Positions 8,280-17,253 of a DNA stretch of 64,000 bases are shown piece after piece. The stretch comes from Methanocaldococcus fervens AG86 (GTDB taxonomy: Archaea; AGJL01; Methanococci; Methanococcales; Methanocaldococcaceae), in NCBI RefSeq assembly GCF_000023985.1, contig NC_013156.1, forward strand, positions 298,363-362,362, given 5' to 3'. The notes under the pieces are model-generated. The model did not search any database and was not told the DNA's origin. It saw only the letters and a list, made by a program, of their open reading frames with translations. Positions within the stretch are counted from its first letter, which is position 1. Every line of letters begins with the position of its first letter. The position numbers were made by a program, and so were the translations under genes.

Positions 8280-9331
8280 GGTTTTTTATACCATTCATCA
8301 AACTTATTCTCTATAAACTCCCTTATTTTTATTGGATTTAAATTATTGGCTATGCAATAAACCGCTATCCCTCCAGCTCCCACTCCTTCTTTTACTGAAC
8401 CTTTACAGTAATTCCTCAATCCTTCAATCTTTGCATCTTCAAAGTAAAACTTAGACGCTAATATTGGAATATCTCCAATCTGCTCAATAATCCCTTTTAA
8501 ATCTCCTTTTTTATCATTTAAAACAAATTCAGTGGTTCCAATGGCTATTAAATTTTTATTTAAAATATCTTTATCAATCTCTTTTATGACTGCTAAAACA
8601 GCACTCATCTGAGTTCCTCCGGCTAAGATAACAGCTTTATTTTCTTCAGCAAAGCTTATTGCCAAACCAGCAGCAACTGGCATCATCTTATCTCCAACAG
8701 CATTTAAAACATCAAATACTGAAGAATTTTCGTTTATTTTTGCTTTCTTTAAACCTTCCCTAACAACCTTTATCTTTAATTCATGCGGGTTCTCTATAGA
8801 GCCAGAGCTAACCTTTCCCTCAGCATCATAACCTAAGCCAATTAAAACACCTAACGCTGTTGTAGTACCTCCAGGAACGCTTTCCCCAACAATCAACATA
8901 TCTGCATTAAGATTTTTCCCTAATAAATAAGCTTTCTCAAATAATTCTTTTGAGTTATCCATAGCTTTACCTTCCTCTATCTTCCCAGTAGGCTTTTCAT
9001 CAACCTCTATAAAGGGAATCTTTGGCTTAACAAAAGCTCCAGCATCAATATGTAAATTTTTTATATTTTTTAATTCAACACACGCCCTTGTTATTGTTGC
9101 AGGACTTGGTGAGCCAGTGGCATCTATTGGTGGAGTTTTTAAACTTAAAGATTTTCCACAAAAGACGAGTTCAACATCTGCAGCGGGAGTATATTTGATA
9201 ACATCCCTATGAACTCCAGATATTGGTATGTAAGTTGTTGTCTCTATTGATGAAATTACACAGGTAAATAATGGATTTTTTCCTTTAATTTTATCCAAAA
9301 ATCCGTTTTCATTTATTGCTATTATATCCAC
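8276..9331 (-). CDS. CobT-like nicotinate-nucleotide phosphoribosyltransferase family protein (UPF0284)
   Basis: A 351-residue protein related to CobT, which activates the lower base of cobamides. Family features are ATGSPSPATITRACVELK near residues 72-89, GESVPGGTTTALGVLIGLGYDAEG near 149-172, and GDKMMPVAAGLAISFAEE plus GGTQMSAVLAVI in the C-terminal half. Archaeal members of this type are annotated UPF0284; their exact base substrate is not established to my knowledge. It is convergent with aIF6 (4-base overlap) and divergent from the acetyl-CoA synthetase gene. The ~300 bases upstream hold a 111-bp nested inverted repeat that overlaps where its promoter should lie. Confidence 0.85.
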   Translation of the reverse strand: MDIIAINENGFLDKIKGKNPLFTCVISSIETTTYIPISGVHRDVIKYTPAADVELVFCGKSLSLKTPPIDATGSPSPATITRACVELKNIKNLHIDAGAFVKPKIPFIEVDEKPTGKIEEGKAMDNSKELFEKAYLLGKNLNADMLIVGESVPGGTTTALGVLIGLGYDAEGKVSSGSIENPHELKIKVVREGLKKAKINENSSVFDVLNAVGDKMMPVAAGLAISFAEENKAVILAGGTQMSAVLAVIKEIDKDILNKNLIAIGTTEFVLNDKKGDLKGIIEQIGDIPILASKFYFEDAKIEGLRNYCKGSVKEGVGAGGIAVYCIANNLNPIKIREFIENKFDEWYKKP

Positions 9332-9344
9332 ACTATCCCTCGTT

Positions 9345-9455
9345 TATAGTTCTTTCAAAATATTTTAGAATACATAATGTATTGATGAACTCCTTCATAA
9401 TGGAAGGAGTTCAAACTTCCTTAATAAATTTTATTAAGTTTTGAAAAGAACTATA
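9345..9455. repeat. Nested inverted repeat I in a divergent promoter region
   Basis: Outer arms 9345-9360 (TATAGTTCTTTCAAAA) and 9439-9455 (its complement with one extra base) enclose a perfect 10-bp stem at 9386-9413 (TGAACTCCTT, 8-base loop, complement) and a weaker AT-rich stem at 9418-9438. The whole 111-bp unit lies between the divergent CobT-like and acetyl-CoA synthetase genes. It does not share the sequence modules of the palindromic elements elsewhere in the window. It could be a decayed miniature transposable element or a structured regulatory site. Confidence 0.55.
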
Positions 9456-9542
9456 ATTAGATTTTTAATTTTTATGAGTAGTTGCCATTATAAATATATA
9501 AATATGCATTTCGTTGTTTGACGATATACATTTTTACAAAAA

Positions 9543-9606
9543 CCGAAAAATATTAATATAATGACATCTAAGATATTACATGTAAATTATCATGATCAAT
9601 CATGAT
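9543..9606 (+). promoter_or_regulatory. Probable acs promoter with paired operator half-sites
   Basis: A BRE/TATA-like stretch (CCGAAAAATATTAATATA, about 9543-9560) predicts transcription starting near 9583. Just downstream are two copies of the self-complementary octamer ATCATGAT at 9589-9596 and 9599-9606, centred 10 bp apart, so on the same face of the helix. A second TATA-like element (TTATAAATATATAAATA) lies near 9488-9504. The arrangement suggests repression of the acetyl-CoA synthetase gene by a dimeric DNA-binding protein; the protein is not known. Confidence 0.45.
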
Positions 9607-9633
9607 AGATTATTAACAAAGTTTGGTGTTAGT

Positions 9634-11541
9634 ATGAAGTTTGGAGATAAATACATACCTCTTGAAAAATTCAACAAAATGAGAGAAGAATCTTTAAAAA
9701 ATCCTGAGAAATTTTGGGGTGAGCAAGCAAAATGCTTAGATTGGGATAAAACTTGGGATAAAGTTTTAGAATGGAATCCTCCTTATGCCAGGTGGTTTGT
9801 AAATGGAAAATTAAATGCAAGTTACAACTGTGTAGATAGGCATATAAAAGGAAGTAGGAGGAATAAAGCTGCAATAATATGGGAAAACGAAAATGGAGAT
9901 TGTAGGACATTAACTTACTATGAACTTTATAGAGAAGTGAATAAGTTTGCAAATGTTTTACAGAATTTGGGAGTAGATAAAGGGGACAGGGTAGCTATCT
10001 ACCTCCCAATGATTCCAGAGGCTGTAATAGCGATGTTGGCATGTGCAAGAATTGGGGCAATTCATACAGTAGTATTCTCTGGTTTTTCATCAGATGCACT
10101 TGCAGAGAGAATAAACGATGCTGGAGCAGAGGTTTTAATCACTGCAGACATACTTTATAGGAGAGGAAAGAAGATAAATCTAAAAAATATCGTAGATAAA
10201 TCCCTCTTAGATTGTCCTTCAATAAACTACGTTGTTTATGTCCATAGGGATAAAGACAACGATATAAAACTTAAGGAAGGAAGAGATTACCTTTGGGATG
10301 AATTAATGAAAGGTGCAAAGAAGTATGTAAAACCAGTATCTGTTGAGTCAAATCATCCCCTATTCATATTATACACAAGTGGAACTACTGGAAAACCAAA
10401 AGGGGTTGTGCATTCTACTGGAGGATATTTGGTTTATGTTACAAAAACGATGGAATGGACTTGGGGAATTAACGATATGGATGTGTTCTGGTGTACTGCA
10501 GATATTGGATGGATTACCGGGCATAGCTACGTTGTTTATGCCCCTCTAAGCTTAGGAACAACAACTGTAATATATGAAGGGGCGATAGATTATCCAAATC
10601 CTGGAAGAATCTGGGAGATTATAGAAAATCATGGAGTAACTATATTATACACTGCTCCAACAGCCATAAGGATGCTAATGAAGTATGGTGAAGAATGGGT
10701 GAAGTCTCACGACCTATCTACTTTGAGGATGTTAGGAAGTGTTGGAGAACCAATAAATCCAAAAGCTTGGGAGTGGTATTATGAGGTTGTAGGACAGAAG
10801 AGATGCCCTATTGCAGATTGTTATTGGCAGACAGAAACTGGAGGACATATAATCTATCCACCATTGGGTATTCAAAACATCCCATTAAAGCCGGGTTCAG
10901 CAACATTTCCAGGAATTGGGATAGATGCAGATGTTGTAGATGAAAATGGAAACAGCTTACCTCCAAACAAAAAGGGATTGTTAGTTATTAAAAATCCATG
11001 GCCAGGGATGCTATTGGGATTGTGGAAGAATGATGTAAGGTATAGAAAGGCATACTGGGAGAGGATAAAAAATTGTTACTGTCCATCAGATTATGCCATT
11101 AAAGATGAGGATGGCTATTTCTGGATACTTGGAAGGGCTGATGAGGTTTTAAATGTAGCAGGGCATAGGATAGGAACAGCAGAGCTTGAGCACGTCCTCG
11201 TTTCACATCCATTGGTTGCTGAAGCTGCAGTTATAGGTAAACCTGATGAAATAAAAGGAGAGGTTCCTGTTGCGTTTGTGATTCCAAGAAAGGAAATAGA
11301 TGATAAGAAAGAGGCGAAAGAACAAATTATAAAATATGTTAGAGATACTTTAGGACCTGTTGCAGCCCCTACTATGATTTTCTTCGTTAATAAGCTTCCA
11401 AAAACAAGAAGTGGAAAGATTATGAGGAGAGTGTTAAAAAAACTCATATTAGGAGAGGATTTAGGTGATTTGTCAACAATAGAGGATAACACAAGTATAG
11501 AAGAAATAAAAAATGAATTGTCTGATTTCGTTTATGAATAA
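9634..11541 (+). CDS. acsA: Acetyl-CoA synthetase, AMP-forming
   Basis: Activates acetate with ATP and CoA to acetyl-CoA, AMP and pyrophosphate. The adenylate-forming motif [11 protein letters not shown] lies at about residues 246-256, the ACS-type YWQTETGG near 403-410, the hinge motif [15 protein letters not shown] near 500-514, and the catalytic lysine in [10 protein letters not shown] near 594. Length is 635 residues. ATG 9634 is chosen because GGTGTT lies at 9625-9630; the ATG at 9592 has no ribosome binding site and falls among the operator-like repeats. In a hydrogenotrophic autotroph this enzyme would allow acetate assimilation. No partner gene is adjacent: the PP-loop gene downstream is convergent. 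Confidence 0.95.
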   Translation: MKFGDKYIPLEKFNKMREESLKNPEKFWGEQAKCLDWDKTWDKVLEWNPPYARWFVNGKLNASYNCVDRHIKGSRRNKAAIIWENENGDCRTLTYYELYREVNKFANVLQNLGVDKGDRVAIYLPMIPEAVIAMLACARIGAIHTVVFSGFSSDALAERINDAGAEVLITADILYRRGKKINLKNIVDKSLLDCPSINYVVYVHRDKDNDIKLKEGRDYLWDELMKGAKKYVKPVSVESNHPLFILYTSGTTGKPKGVVHSTGGYLVYVTKTMEWTWGINDMDVFWCTADIGWITGHSYVVYAPLSLGTTTVIYEGAIDYPNPGRIWEIIENHGVTILYTAPTAIRMLMKYGEEWVKSHDLSTLRMLGSVGEPINPKAWEWYYEVVGQKRCPIADCYWQTETGGHIIYPPLGIQNIPLKPGSATFPGIGIDADVVDENGNSLPPNKKGLLVIKNPWPGMLLGLWKNDVRYRKAYWERIKNCYCPSDYAIKDEDGYFWILGRADEVLNVAGHRIGTAELEHVLVSHPLVAEAAVIGKPDEIKGEVPVAFVIPRKEIDDKKEAKEQIIKYVRDTLGPVAAPTMIFFVNKLPKTRSGKIMRRVLKKLILGEDLGDLSTIEDNTSIEEIKNELSDFVYE

Positions 11542-11574
11542 AAAATAAATTGGTTAAAATAAAGTTGAAATAAA

Positions 11575-12408
11575 TTAAATTTTTAGCCCCCTCCTTCTTA
11601 ATTCTTCATAAACTTCTTTTGGAACTTTTGGTTTTTTTAATTTTTCTTTTGCTTTTTCTTTTGATAATAATCCCAATCTAACAAGTGTTGCTACTCTATC
11701 AATCTCAAAGCTAAAATCATATTTTTCATAAAACTTTTCCAAGGCAACTCCCAAAACTAAGCAGTTTGTCGTATAACCATATAAATTTGGTTTTTTCCAA
11801 GGTAAATCTTTTAGCATTTCGTATTTTTCCTCTTCTTTAAATTTGTAAGGAGCTAAAAGCCTTATCATCTTTATACCTTCTTTCATATCCCTCACTGCTG
11901 AATGTCCAAATGGCAGCTCATGCCCAGTGATTATATACTTTAAATTCAACAATTTGGCTATTCTCCAAACCTCTCTCAATATTAATTTTGAACATCTCCT
12001 GCAAGGACTTTCTCCTCTTTTTATTGCATCTTCAAACAGTTCAGTATAATCTCTATTCAATATCATTAAATCAACGTTGTAATATTTAGTTACATTTAGA
12101 GCGTTTTCTATTGCCTCCTTAGCTATGTATTTATTATCAACCATAACACATAATGGGTTTAATTTAAATTTCTCTTTTAATAATTTTAGTGCCAAAACAC
12201 TATCTTTCCCTCCAGAAAATGCTAAAATGCAGTTATATTTTCCTCCCTCCCTTTTTAAATTTTTTAAAATTTCTTCAACCTCTTCCCTCATTTTTTCAAA
12301 ATTTGGAGGGTATTTTAACATGGTTAGGCAGTCTACACATATTGGCTTTCCTTCATATTCAATTATCTTTTTTGTTTTTGATGTATGAACACACATTGAA
12401 CATTCCAT
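11575..12408 (-). CDS. PP-loop ATPase with zinc-finger N-terminus, tRNA-thiolation type (TtuA/Ncs6-related)
   Basis: An N-terminal four-cysteine zinc site (CSMC at residues 3-6 and CVDC at 24-27) precedes the ATP-pyrophosphatase loop SGGKDS near 65-70. A later CRRC in GESPCRRCSK, near residue 136, and a lone Cys in TTNCLV follow, a pattern like tRNA-modifying enzymes that carry a catalytic Fe-S cluster or persulfide. TtuA-type proteins have a second zinc finger at the C-terminus that is absent here, so a 2-thiouridine role is only inferred. Start: GTGATACC directly before ATG 12408. It is divergent from carS with 75 bases between, containing a TATTTTATATA element near 12424-12434. Confidence 0.75.
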   Translation of the reverse strand: MECSMCVHTSKTKKIIEYEGKPICVDCLTMLKYPPNFEKMREEVEEILKNLKREGGKYNCILAFSGGKDSVLALKLLKEKFKLNPLCVMVDNKYIAKEAIENALNVTKYYNVDLMILNRDYTELFEDAIKRGESPCRRCSKLILREVWRIAKLLNLKYIITGHELPFGHSAVRDMKEGIKMIRLLAPYKFKEEEKYEMLKDLPWKKPNLYGYTTNCLVLGVALEKFYEKYDFSFEIDRVATLVRLGLLSKEKAKEKLKKPKVPKEVYEELRRRGLKI

Positions 12409-12483
12409 GGTATCACAGAGAATATTTTATATACGTGGATGATAATTTACTGATTAAATGTTAAATTAATGTAGGGGAGATAG

Positions 12484-13017
12484 ATGTTTTATAGGTTATT
12501 GTTTGCATCGCTTTGGTATATACTACCCGCCTATATTGCAAATGCATCAGCTTGCGTATTTGGTGGAGGTACTCCATTAGATTTAGGAAAAAATTTTGTT
12601 GATGGAAGGAGAATTATAGGCGATGGTGTAACCTATAAGGGGAGTGTTTTTGGAATTGTTTGTGGAACATTAGTTGGGCTAATCCAAGGTATTTTAGTGG
12701 ATTCCAATGTTTTCAATAGTTTAGATTTTTATGGCACTGTTTTGGATCATGTTATATTGGCTTTCTTTTTATCCACTGGGGCAATTGTTGGCGATGCCAT
12801 GGGTAGTTTTATAAAAAGGAGGCTAAATATTGAAAGGGGTAAGCCAGCTCCTTTATTGGATCAGCTTGATTTTGTTATTGGAGCTTTAGTTTTTGGTTAT
12901 CTTGTAGCTCCAATACCTCATGAAATGATAATAATAATATGCCTGTTTACCGTTTTTATACACTTACTTGGGAACATAATCGCCTATAAATTAGGTATTA
13001 AGGATGTTTGGTGGTAA
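12484..13017 (+). CDS. carS: CDP-archaeol synthase
   Basis: Integral membrane enzyme that joins CTP to unsaturated archaetidic acid (digeranylgeranylglyceryl phosphate) to make CDP-archaeol, the branch point for polar archaeal membrane lipids. The CarS signature is present: [17 protein letters not shown] near residues 17-33, [19 protein letters not shown] near 36-54, and [32 protein letters not shown] near 103-134. About five membrane spans fit the 177-residue length. An AGGGGAGATAG ribosome binding region lies before the ATG. The next gene overlaps its 3' end slightly, so carS is probably translated from a transcript that also covers the ACT protein and homoserine dehydrogenase. Confidence 0.93.
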   Translation: MFYRLLFASLWYILPAYIANASACVFGGGTPLDLGKNFVDGRRIIGDGVTYKGSVFGIVCGTLVGLIQGILVDSNVFNSLDFYGTVLDHVILAFFLSTGAIVGDAMGSFIKRRLNIERGKPAPLLDQLDFVIGALVFGYLVAPIPHEMIIIICLFTVFIHLLGNIIAYKLGIKDVWW

Positions 13018-13019
13018 GG

Positions 13020-13502
13020 ATGATAACTATAGATATCGAGCTAAAAGACAAACCTGGAGAGTTGTTAAGAGTATTAACACCAATATCAAAGCATGGAGCC
13101 AATATAATAAGCATTATACATTCAAGAGAGGAAAAAAGAGGAGGTAAAGTTCCTGTAAGAATTGTTATTGATGTTGATGATAAGGAGAGATTAAAAAACC
13201 TTTTGGAAGATTTGGAAAAAGAAGGGGCAATAATTAAAAAAATTGATGGAAAGGATAAAAAGGTTTATTTGGATGTTGTTGTCATAGGGCACGTTGTTGA
13301 TACGGATGTTAGAGACACTATAGATAGAATAAATGAAATAGGTCTCGTTGAGGATTTAGATTTAATTATGCCACATCCGGAGAAAGAATCTTCAGCAATG
13401 ATGAGGATTGTTATTGATGAAGATAAAATAGATGAGCTTTTTTACCTATTTGAAGAATTAGAAAAAGAAAAGGGGCTGTTATTTGTAAAATCAATAATTT
13501 AG
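13020..13502 (+). CDS. ACT-domain amino-acid-binding protein, likely partner of homoserine dehydrogenase
   Basis: About 160 residues. The N-terminal half is a clear ACT domain ([34 protein letters not shown]), and the second half is a related beta-alpha-beta unit ([26 protein letters not shown]). ACT domains bind amino acids and control metabolic enzymes. It lies 24 bases ahead of the homoserine dehydrogenase gene, which in archaea lacks its own ACT domain, so a feedback role for threonine or a related amino acid is a reasonable inference. An upstream TTG at 13008 is in frame, but GGTGG at 13010-13014 favours the ATG at 13020. Confidence 0.85.
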   Translation: MITIDIELKDKPGELLRVLTPISKHGANIISIIHSREEKRGGKVPVRIVIDVDDKERLKNLLEDLEKEGAIIKKIDGKDKKVYLDVVVIGHVVDTDVRDTIDRINEIGLVEDLDLIMPHPEKESSAMMRIVIDEDKIDELFYLFEELEKEKGLLFVKSII

Positions 13503-13526
13503 ATTTTAAATAAAGTTGGTGAGAGG

Positions 13527-14537
13527 ATGGATATAATTATTGTTGGATTTGGAGCAATAGGGAAGGGAGTTGCTAAGGTTCTGCATGAAAAAAAAGAATA
13601 TTTAGAGAAAAACTATGAAGAGTTCAGGGTTGTTGCTATAACCGACAGTTCTGGAGCGGCAGTAGATGAAAATGGTTTAGATTTATTAAAGGCGATAGAA
13701 GTTAAAGAAAAAACAAGGAAGATTAAAAATTATCCTGAGAAAGGGAAAGAAATTAGCAGCATAGATGTTATAAGAAATGTTGAAGCAGATGTTGTTGTTG
13801 AAGTAACACCATCAAACTTAGAAACAGGGGAACCAGCTAAAACACATATATTAGAGAGTTTTAAAAATAAAAAACATGTTGTAACAGCTAATAAAGGGCC
13901 GTTAGCTTTATGCTATAAAGAGTTGATAGAGGAGGCAAAAAAATACAATGTTATTTTTAGGCATGAGGCATCAGTTGGAGGGGCTATGCCAATAATAAAC
14001 TTGGCTAAAGAAACATTAGCTGGGAATAAAATTTTATCAATAAAGGGAATTTTAAATGGAACTACAAACTATATATTAACAAAGATGGAGAAAGAAGGAT
14101 TGGACTTTGAAACTGCATTAAAAGAGGCTAAAGAGTTAGGGATAGCTGAAACAGATCCTACTCAAGATATTGAGGGCTTAGATACTGCGGCAAAGATTGT
14201 TATTTTGGCAAATTCAATTATGGGAATGAATAAAACAATTAAAGATGTAAAAGTTAAAGGAATAAAAAGAATAACTCCAGAAGCTCTATTTTTAGCAAAT
14301 AAAAGAGGATATACAATAAAATTAATTGGACAGATTAAAGACGGATACTTAATTGTTGAGCCAATGCTTGTTCCAATAGACAGCCCGTTAAATGTAAAAA
14401 GAACTTTAAACGTTGCAATGTTTGAAACTGATTTAGCGAAAGAGGTTGTTGTCGTTGGAAGAGGTGCTGGTCCTATTGAGACGGCATCAGCTATTTTGAG
14501 CGATTTAATACACATTTACAATTCAATTAAAAAATAA
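13527..14537 (+). CDS. hom: Homoserine dehydrogenase
   Basis: NAD(P)-dependent reduction of aspartate semialdehyde to homoserine, leading to threonine and methionine. The Rossmann motif [10 protein letters not shown] lies at residues 7-16, [11 protein letters not shown] near 117-127, the [12 protein letters not shown] substrate loop near 151-162, [15 protein letters not shown] near 175-189, and the catalytic [13 protein letters not shown] (Asp/Lys) near 218-230. The protein is 336 residues with no C-terminal ACT domain; the separate ACT protein is encoded just upstream. GGTGAGAGG precedes the ATG. Aspartate semialdehyde is also the starting point for the homocysteine pathway whose genes are at 46.7-48.7 kb. 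A CRISPR-type leader begins right behind its stop. Confidence 0.95.
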   Translation: MDIIIVGFGAIGKGVAKVLHEKKEYLEKNYEEFRVVAITDSSGAAVDENGLDLLKAIEVKEKTRKIKNYPEKGKEISSIDVIRNVEADVVVEVTPSNLETGEPAKTHILESFKNKKHVVTANKGPLALCYKELIEEAKKYNVIFRHEASVGGAMPIINLAKETLAGNKILSIKGILNGTTNYILTKMEKEGLDFETALKEAKELGIAETDPTQDIEGLDTAAKIVILANSIMGMNKTIKDVKVKGIKRITPEALFLANKRGYTIKLIGQIKDGYLIVEPMLVPIDSPLNVKRTLNVAMFETDLAKEVVVVGRGAGPIETASAILSDLIHIYNSIKK

Positions 14538-14891
14538 TGTTTATCTCGCTGAAAGAGTTTTATTCTTTAAATAATGATTTTTATAACTTATTTTTGATTT
14601 TAAGGATTTTTAAAGAATTTCAAAGGGTAAGTTATTTTAAGTATTTAGATTAATTAAATTATAGAGATTTTTAAAGATTTAAGCTAATTATTTTTTAAAT
14701 TATAATTTCCCAAATAAAAAATAATATTTTAAAACATAAAAGTTTTAAAACTCTTTTTTATCTCTAAAAAGCAAAATTTATACCTGGTCGGAGGTATATA
14801 AATAAATGGGGTTAAGTGCCCTTCGACTTATAGGGTAACGAAAAGCATAAATATTATGAGTGTTAAAGATACACTTATCTTAAAATCTTTA
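14538..14891 (+). promoter_or_regulatory. Orphan CRISPR leader (copy 1)
   Basis: This 354-base AT-rich stretch is homologous along its length to the leader of the CRISPR array at 48655-49026. Shared landmarks in the same order are TATCTCGCTGAA, TTTTAAGGATTTTTAA, TTTCAAAGGGTAAGTTATTT, TTTAGATTAATTAAATTATA, GGTATATAAAT and CCCTTCGACTTATA. The promoter-like GGTATATAAAT is at about 14793 and a second TATA-like GCATAAATATTATG near 14847. The homology starts directly after the stop codon of the upstream gene in both places. Here it is followed by only one repeat. Confidence 0.8.
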
Positions 14892-14921
14892 GTTAAAATC
14901 AGACCGGAACGGAATGGAAAT
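14892..14921 (+). CRISPR. Solitary CRISPR repeat behind the orphan leader
   Basis: A 30-base unit starting GTTAAAATCAGACCGGAACG, differing from the main array repeat at the GGAATGG (array: GGTATGG) position and in the final T. No second copy is found in the following ~170 bases, so there is no spacer. It is a leader plus one repeat: a collapsed array, or a site that has not yet acquired spacers. Confidence 0.8.
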
Positions 14922-15002
14922 CATATAGTCTTTTAATTATAGTAAAACTACTGCTAACTAAGTTTTATAAAAATCAGCATAGAATAAAATTAAAAAAGAA
15001 AA

Positions 15003-15096
15003 TTTAAATAAAACAAACCTAAAAATTTATATAAGATATGGCGATGATGAAAAGAGGGTTAGCTGAGATGTGATGAAACTTACCCGAACTGAGCCA
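15003..15096 (+). ncRNA. C/D box sRNA (2'-O-methylation guide) with promoter
   Basis: All four boxes are present with archaeal spacing: C box ATGATGA at 15044-15050, D' box CTGA at 15063-15066, C' box GTGATGA at 15070-15076 and D box CTGA at 15089-15092. A terminal stem TGGC (15039-15042) / GCCA (15093-15096) closes the RNA, so the mature RNA is about 15039-15096; a TTTAAATA element at 15003-15010 fits a promoter. The D guide, AACTTACCCGA, is complementary to the conserved UCGGGUAAGUU segment near helices 68-71 of 23S rRNA (recalled from memory), predicting methylation of the middle G of GGG. The D' guide AAAGAGGGTTAG has no target that I can name. Its 3' end abuts the stop of the ZPR1-type gene on the other strand. 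Confidence 0.88.
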
Positions 15097-15681
15097 CTAT
15101 TTTTTCTCCTTATCTATATCCATAATAACTATTCCTTCTTTTAATTTTTCAACTTCTTCTTCACTTAACAGCTCTTCCTCAACCCCCTCTCCAATAATGG
15201 CACTATGTCCCAACGGGTCTATTAATATCAAAGTTGCTTCTTCTTTACCGTCTTTTATCCTTTCTATCCTTTCCCTAAGTTCTTCAGCTCTCTTTTTTTG
15301 CTCTTCAGTTTCAGCCCATCTGATTAAGGTTTGCAATACATTATCAACTCTATTTAAAACTCCCTCAACGTTGCTAACAAACCCTTCAGCCAATGGACCG
15401 GGCTTAATCTCTACACCCAACTCAGGAATTTGTATATATGCAGAGGAACTTCTAACAACTCTTTTATTTAAATCTCTCTCACTCTTTATTTTTAATGTGT
15501 ACCTTTTTGGCTCTCTAACTTCTAATGGAAAGACATCACTTTTTCTAAAATTGCATTTTTCGCAAATCATCGTTGTTCCCAATACTGGACCGAAATAAGG
15601 AATGTCTATTTGATGGGTAGTTATTACAAAAGTCCCTTTGCCTCCACATACAGGACAGTCCAATCTTTGAACATTTTCCAT
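15097..15681 (-). CDS. ZPR1-type zinc-finger protein
   Basis: A 194-residue archaeal ZPR1-family protein. It has an N-terminal zinc ribbon, CPVC near residues 9-12 and CEKC near 39-42, followed by the ZPR1 beta domain (KSDVFPLEVREPKRYTLKI, VRSSSAYIQIPELGVEIKPG), a helical hairpin near 105-150, and a C-terminal acidic tail. Eukaryotic ZPR1 binds elongation factor 1A and helps its folding; the archaeal role is not established. GGTGATAGT precedes the ATG at 15681. It is divergent from the HTH regulator of the Eha operon, with 170 bases between. Confidence 0.85.
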   Translation of the reverse strand: MENVQRLDCPVCGGKGTFVITTHQIDIPYFGPVLGTTMICEKCNFRKSDVFPLEVREPKRYTLKIKSERDLNKRVVRSSSAYIQIPELGVEIKPGPLAEGFVSNVEGVLNRVDNVLQTLIRWAETEEQKKRAEELRERIERIKDGKEEATLILIDPLGHSAIIGEGVEEELLSEEEVEKLKEGIVIMDIDKEKK

Positions 15682-15750
15682 ACTATCACCTATAGGGAAC
15701 TTTTAATCAACTTAATATATAAAATTTTTGCCTTTACTTTTTGTGGATAA

Positions 15751-15784
15751 CTTTTATATATTTCTTAGGGAATAATGTTATTCC
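15751..15784 (+). promoter_or_regulatory. Eha regulator promoter with overlapping palindrome
   Basis: A TATA-like CTTTTATATATTT at 15751-15763 predicts transcription starting near 15780-15788. An inverted repeat GGAATAA-TG-TTATTCC at 15769-15784 sits exactly over the region between TATA box and expected start, where a bound protein would block transcription. The gene downstream encodes an HTH protein, so autorepression is a natural hypothesis. The spacing (GGAA-N8-TTCC) differs from the GGAA-N6-TTCC operator known for the methanogen nitrogen regulator NrpR. Confidence 0.5.
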
Positions 15785-15852
15785 ATGGCGATAATGTAAT
15801 GATTGATTATGAAAAATAGAGGAATATATTTTCCTACATATAACGTGAGACC

Positions 15853-16491
15853 ATGTATAAAAAATTAGAGATTATTGAAAGAGCAATATTATTAAATCCA
15901 CAATACATCCAAGCATTTCGGGAAAAATTAAAAATTACTCAGTCAAAATTAGCCAAAGAAAGTGGAATCAGCCAATCTCACTTAAGTATGTTGGAAAAAG
16001 GTAAAAGGCAAGCGACCAAGCTTATAGCAACCGCAGTAACCCTTGGCTTATTGAAATGCTTCTCATCAAACAACGTTGAAGACCCGATCATTGAGCTTTT
16101 AGATACACTCTCTTTATTAAAATTTGAAGATACTTTTGCAGATTTCGTTTATGAGATTATTGAAAAGGGTGATAAGAGATACCTAAGGATGATTGAAGGC
16201 TGCCCAGTGTTAATTATAAGTAAAGAAAATCTACTAAATGAGATGAAAAATAGGCTAAAAGTTATAGATGTTGAGAGTATAGAGCTATCAAGAGGGAAAA
16301 TAAGAGTTTTGGGAAAACATCTTGATAATAAACATGTTGAAATATTTTTAGATTGTTCAGATGTTAGAAGATTGGAGAAAAAATTCATGAAAAAGACGGG
16401 TAAAAAAGTTATCATTCAGGTATTTCCAAAAGAGGAAGTTCCACCAATTTATTCAACAAATAAAGATTGCATTATAATTCACTGCTGGTGA
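15853..16491 (+). CDS. HTH (XRE-type) transcriptional regulator heading the Eha operon
   Basis: A 212-residue protein with an XRE-type helix-turn-helix at about residues 26-60 ([27 protein letters not shown]). The C-terminal ~140 residues contain two short alpha/beta segments (VLIISKEN..., [12 protein letters not shown]...) that could bind an effector. It lies 4 bases ahead of ehaA in the same direction, so it is the first gene of the operon and is likely its regulator. A palindrome overlaps its promoter. A short CGTGAG element serves as ribosome binding site. The signal it senses is unknown; hydrogen, formate or redox state would fit an anaplerotic hydrogenase, but that is inference. Confidence 0.8.
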   Translation: MYKKLEIIERAILLNPQYIQAFREKLKITQSKLAKESGISQSHLSMLEKGKRQATKLIATAVTLGLLKCFSSNNVEDPIIELLDTLSLLKFEDTFADFVYEIIEKGDKRYLRMIEGCPVLIISKENLLNEMKNRLKVIDVESIELSRGKIRVLGKHLDNKHVEIFLDCSDVRRLEKKFMKKTGKKVIIQVFPKEEVPPIYSTNKDCIIIHCW

Positions 16492-16495
16492 AAAA

Positions 16496-16759
16496 ATGAC
16501 CATTATAATGCTTTATATAACAGCATTAATAACTTCGATGGTTGTTGCTTTACTCTTAAAACTCCCACTGCTTCCAAAAGAAAAACCCATAAGGTTTAGT
16601 TTTAAAACATCAGTCTTATTTCCAACACCAGTTTTGGCTTTAGGGATTGAAGCAATATTTAGGAATTTATTTGGGGATTATATTGGATTAGCGTTCTTTG
16701 CTGGATTATTTGGAGCTTTGTTATCAAAATATTCTGATAAGTTATTTGGTGAGCTATAA
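16496..16759 (+). CDS. ehaA: Energy-converting hydrogenase A subunit EhaA
   Basis: An 87-residue membrane protein with two or three hydrophobic segments (about residues 3-24, 44-60 and 62-80). Assignment rests on position as the first structural gene of the Eha cluster and on size. Eha couples inward ion flow to reduction of ferredoxin with H2, supplying reduced ferredoxin to replenish the methanogenic cycle (established for Methanococcus maripaludis). GGTGA lies 6 bases before ATG 16496. Its stop overlaps the ATG of ehaB by one base, indicating translational coupling. Confidence 0.8.
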   Translation: MTIIMLYITALITSMVVALLLKLPLLPKEKPIRFSFKTSVLFPTPVLALGIEAIFRNLFGDYIGLAFFAGLFGALLSKYSDKLFGEL

Positions 16760-17253
16760 TGGAGATTGTTGAGATTATAAAAGTTATTGTAGCTGGAATT
16801 ATCTGCTGGCTTAACTTTGTTCTCATTGATACCTACTTTGGATTGCCAGAAAAGCCAGGAGTTTTGGGAGCTAAGACTATAGGAGAGAAAGTCAGAGATA
16901 TTGGTGGAAATATCCATGGAGGATACTTTATGGGAAATATCGTCTGTTCTCCAGATGCTTCAGCAGGGACTTTATTGGCCTCAATAATGAACTACCTAAT
17001 GGGTGTTGAAGGAGGGCTTATAGCAGCTTTGCTGGTTTGGATAGGAAATAGATTGTGTGCAGACCCAGGATATGCAGGAACTATTGGAGCTTTATCTATA
17101 ACCTTAATCATCTACCTCCTAAGTCCAGTAATTGAGGCGAAATATTTCATTGCAGGAATGATTTTATCAATATTTACAATCCAAGGATTTGACCATAAAT
17201 ATGCCTCCATACTACTTGGAAAGATAGCTAAAAAGATGAATAGAGGGGAATGA
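16759..17253 (+). CDS. ehaB: Energy-converting hydrogenase A subunit EhaB
   Basis: A 164-residue membrane protein. The first span covers about residues 7-25, followed by a conserved loop ([32 protein letters not shown]) and three or four further spans. The loop, rich in Gly and charged residues, is characteristic of EhaB as I recall. It is a membrane component without cofactor motifs. Start ATG 16759 overlaps the ehaA stop; a GGTGAG ribosome binding site lies inside the end of ehaA. The 3' end overlaps ehaC by 4 bases. Confidence 0.85.
   Translation: MEIVEIIKVIVAGIICWLNFVLIDTYFGLPEKPGVLGAKTIGEKVRDIGGNIHGGYFMGNIVCSPDASAGTLLASIMNYLMGVEGGLIAALLVWIGNRLCADPGYAGTIGALSITLIIYLLSPVIEAKYFIAGMILSIFTIQGFDHKYASILLGKIAKKMNRGE

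Noticed and set aside
15769-15784. GGAATAATGTTATTCC as an NrpR nitrogen operator
   Set aside because: The NrpR operator known from Methanococcus has six bases between GGAA and TTCC. Here there are eight, and the downstream genes are not nitrogen genes.
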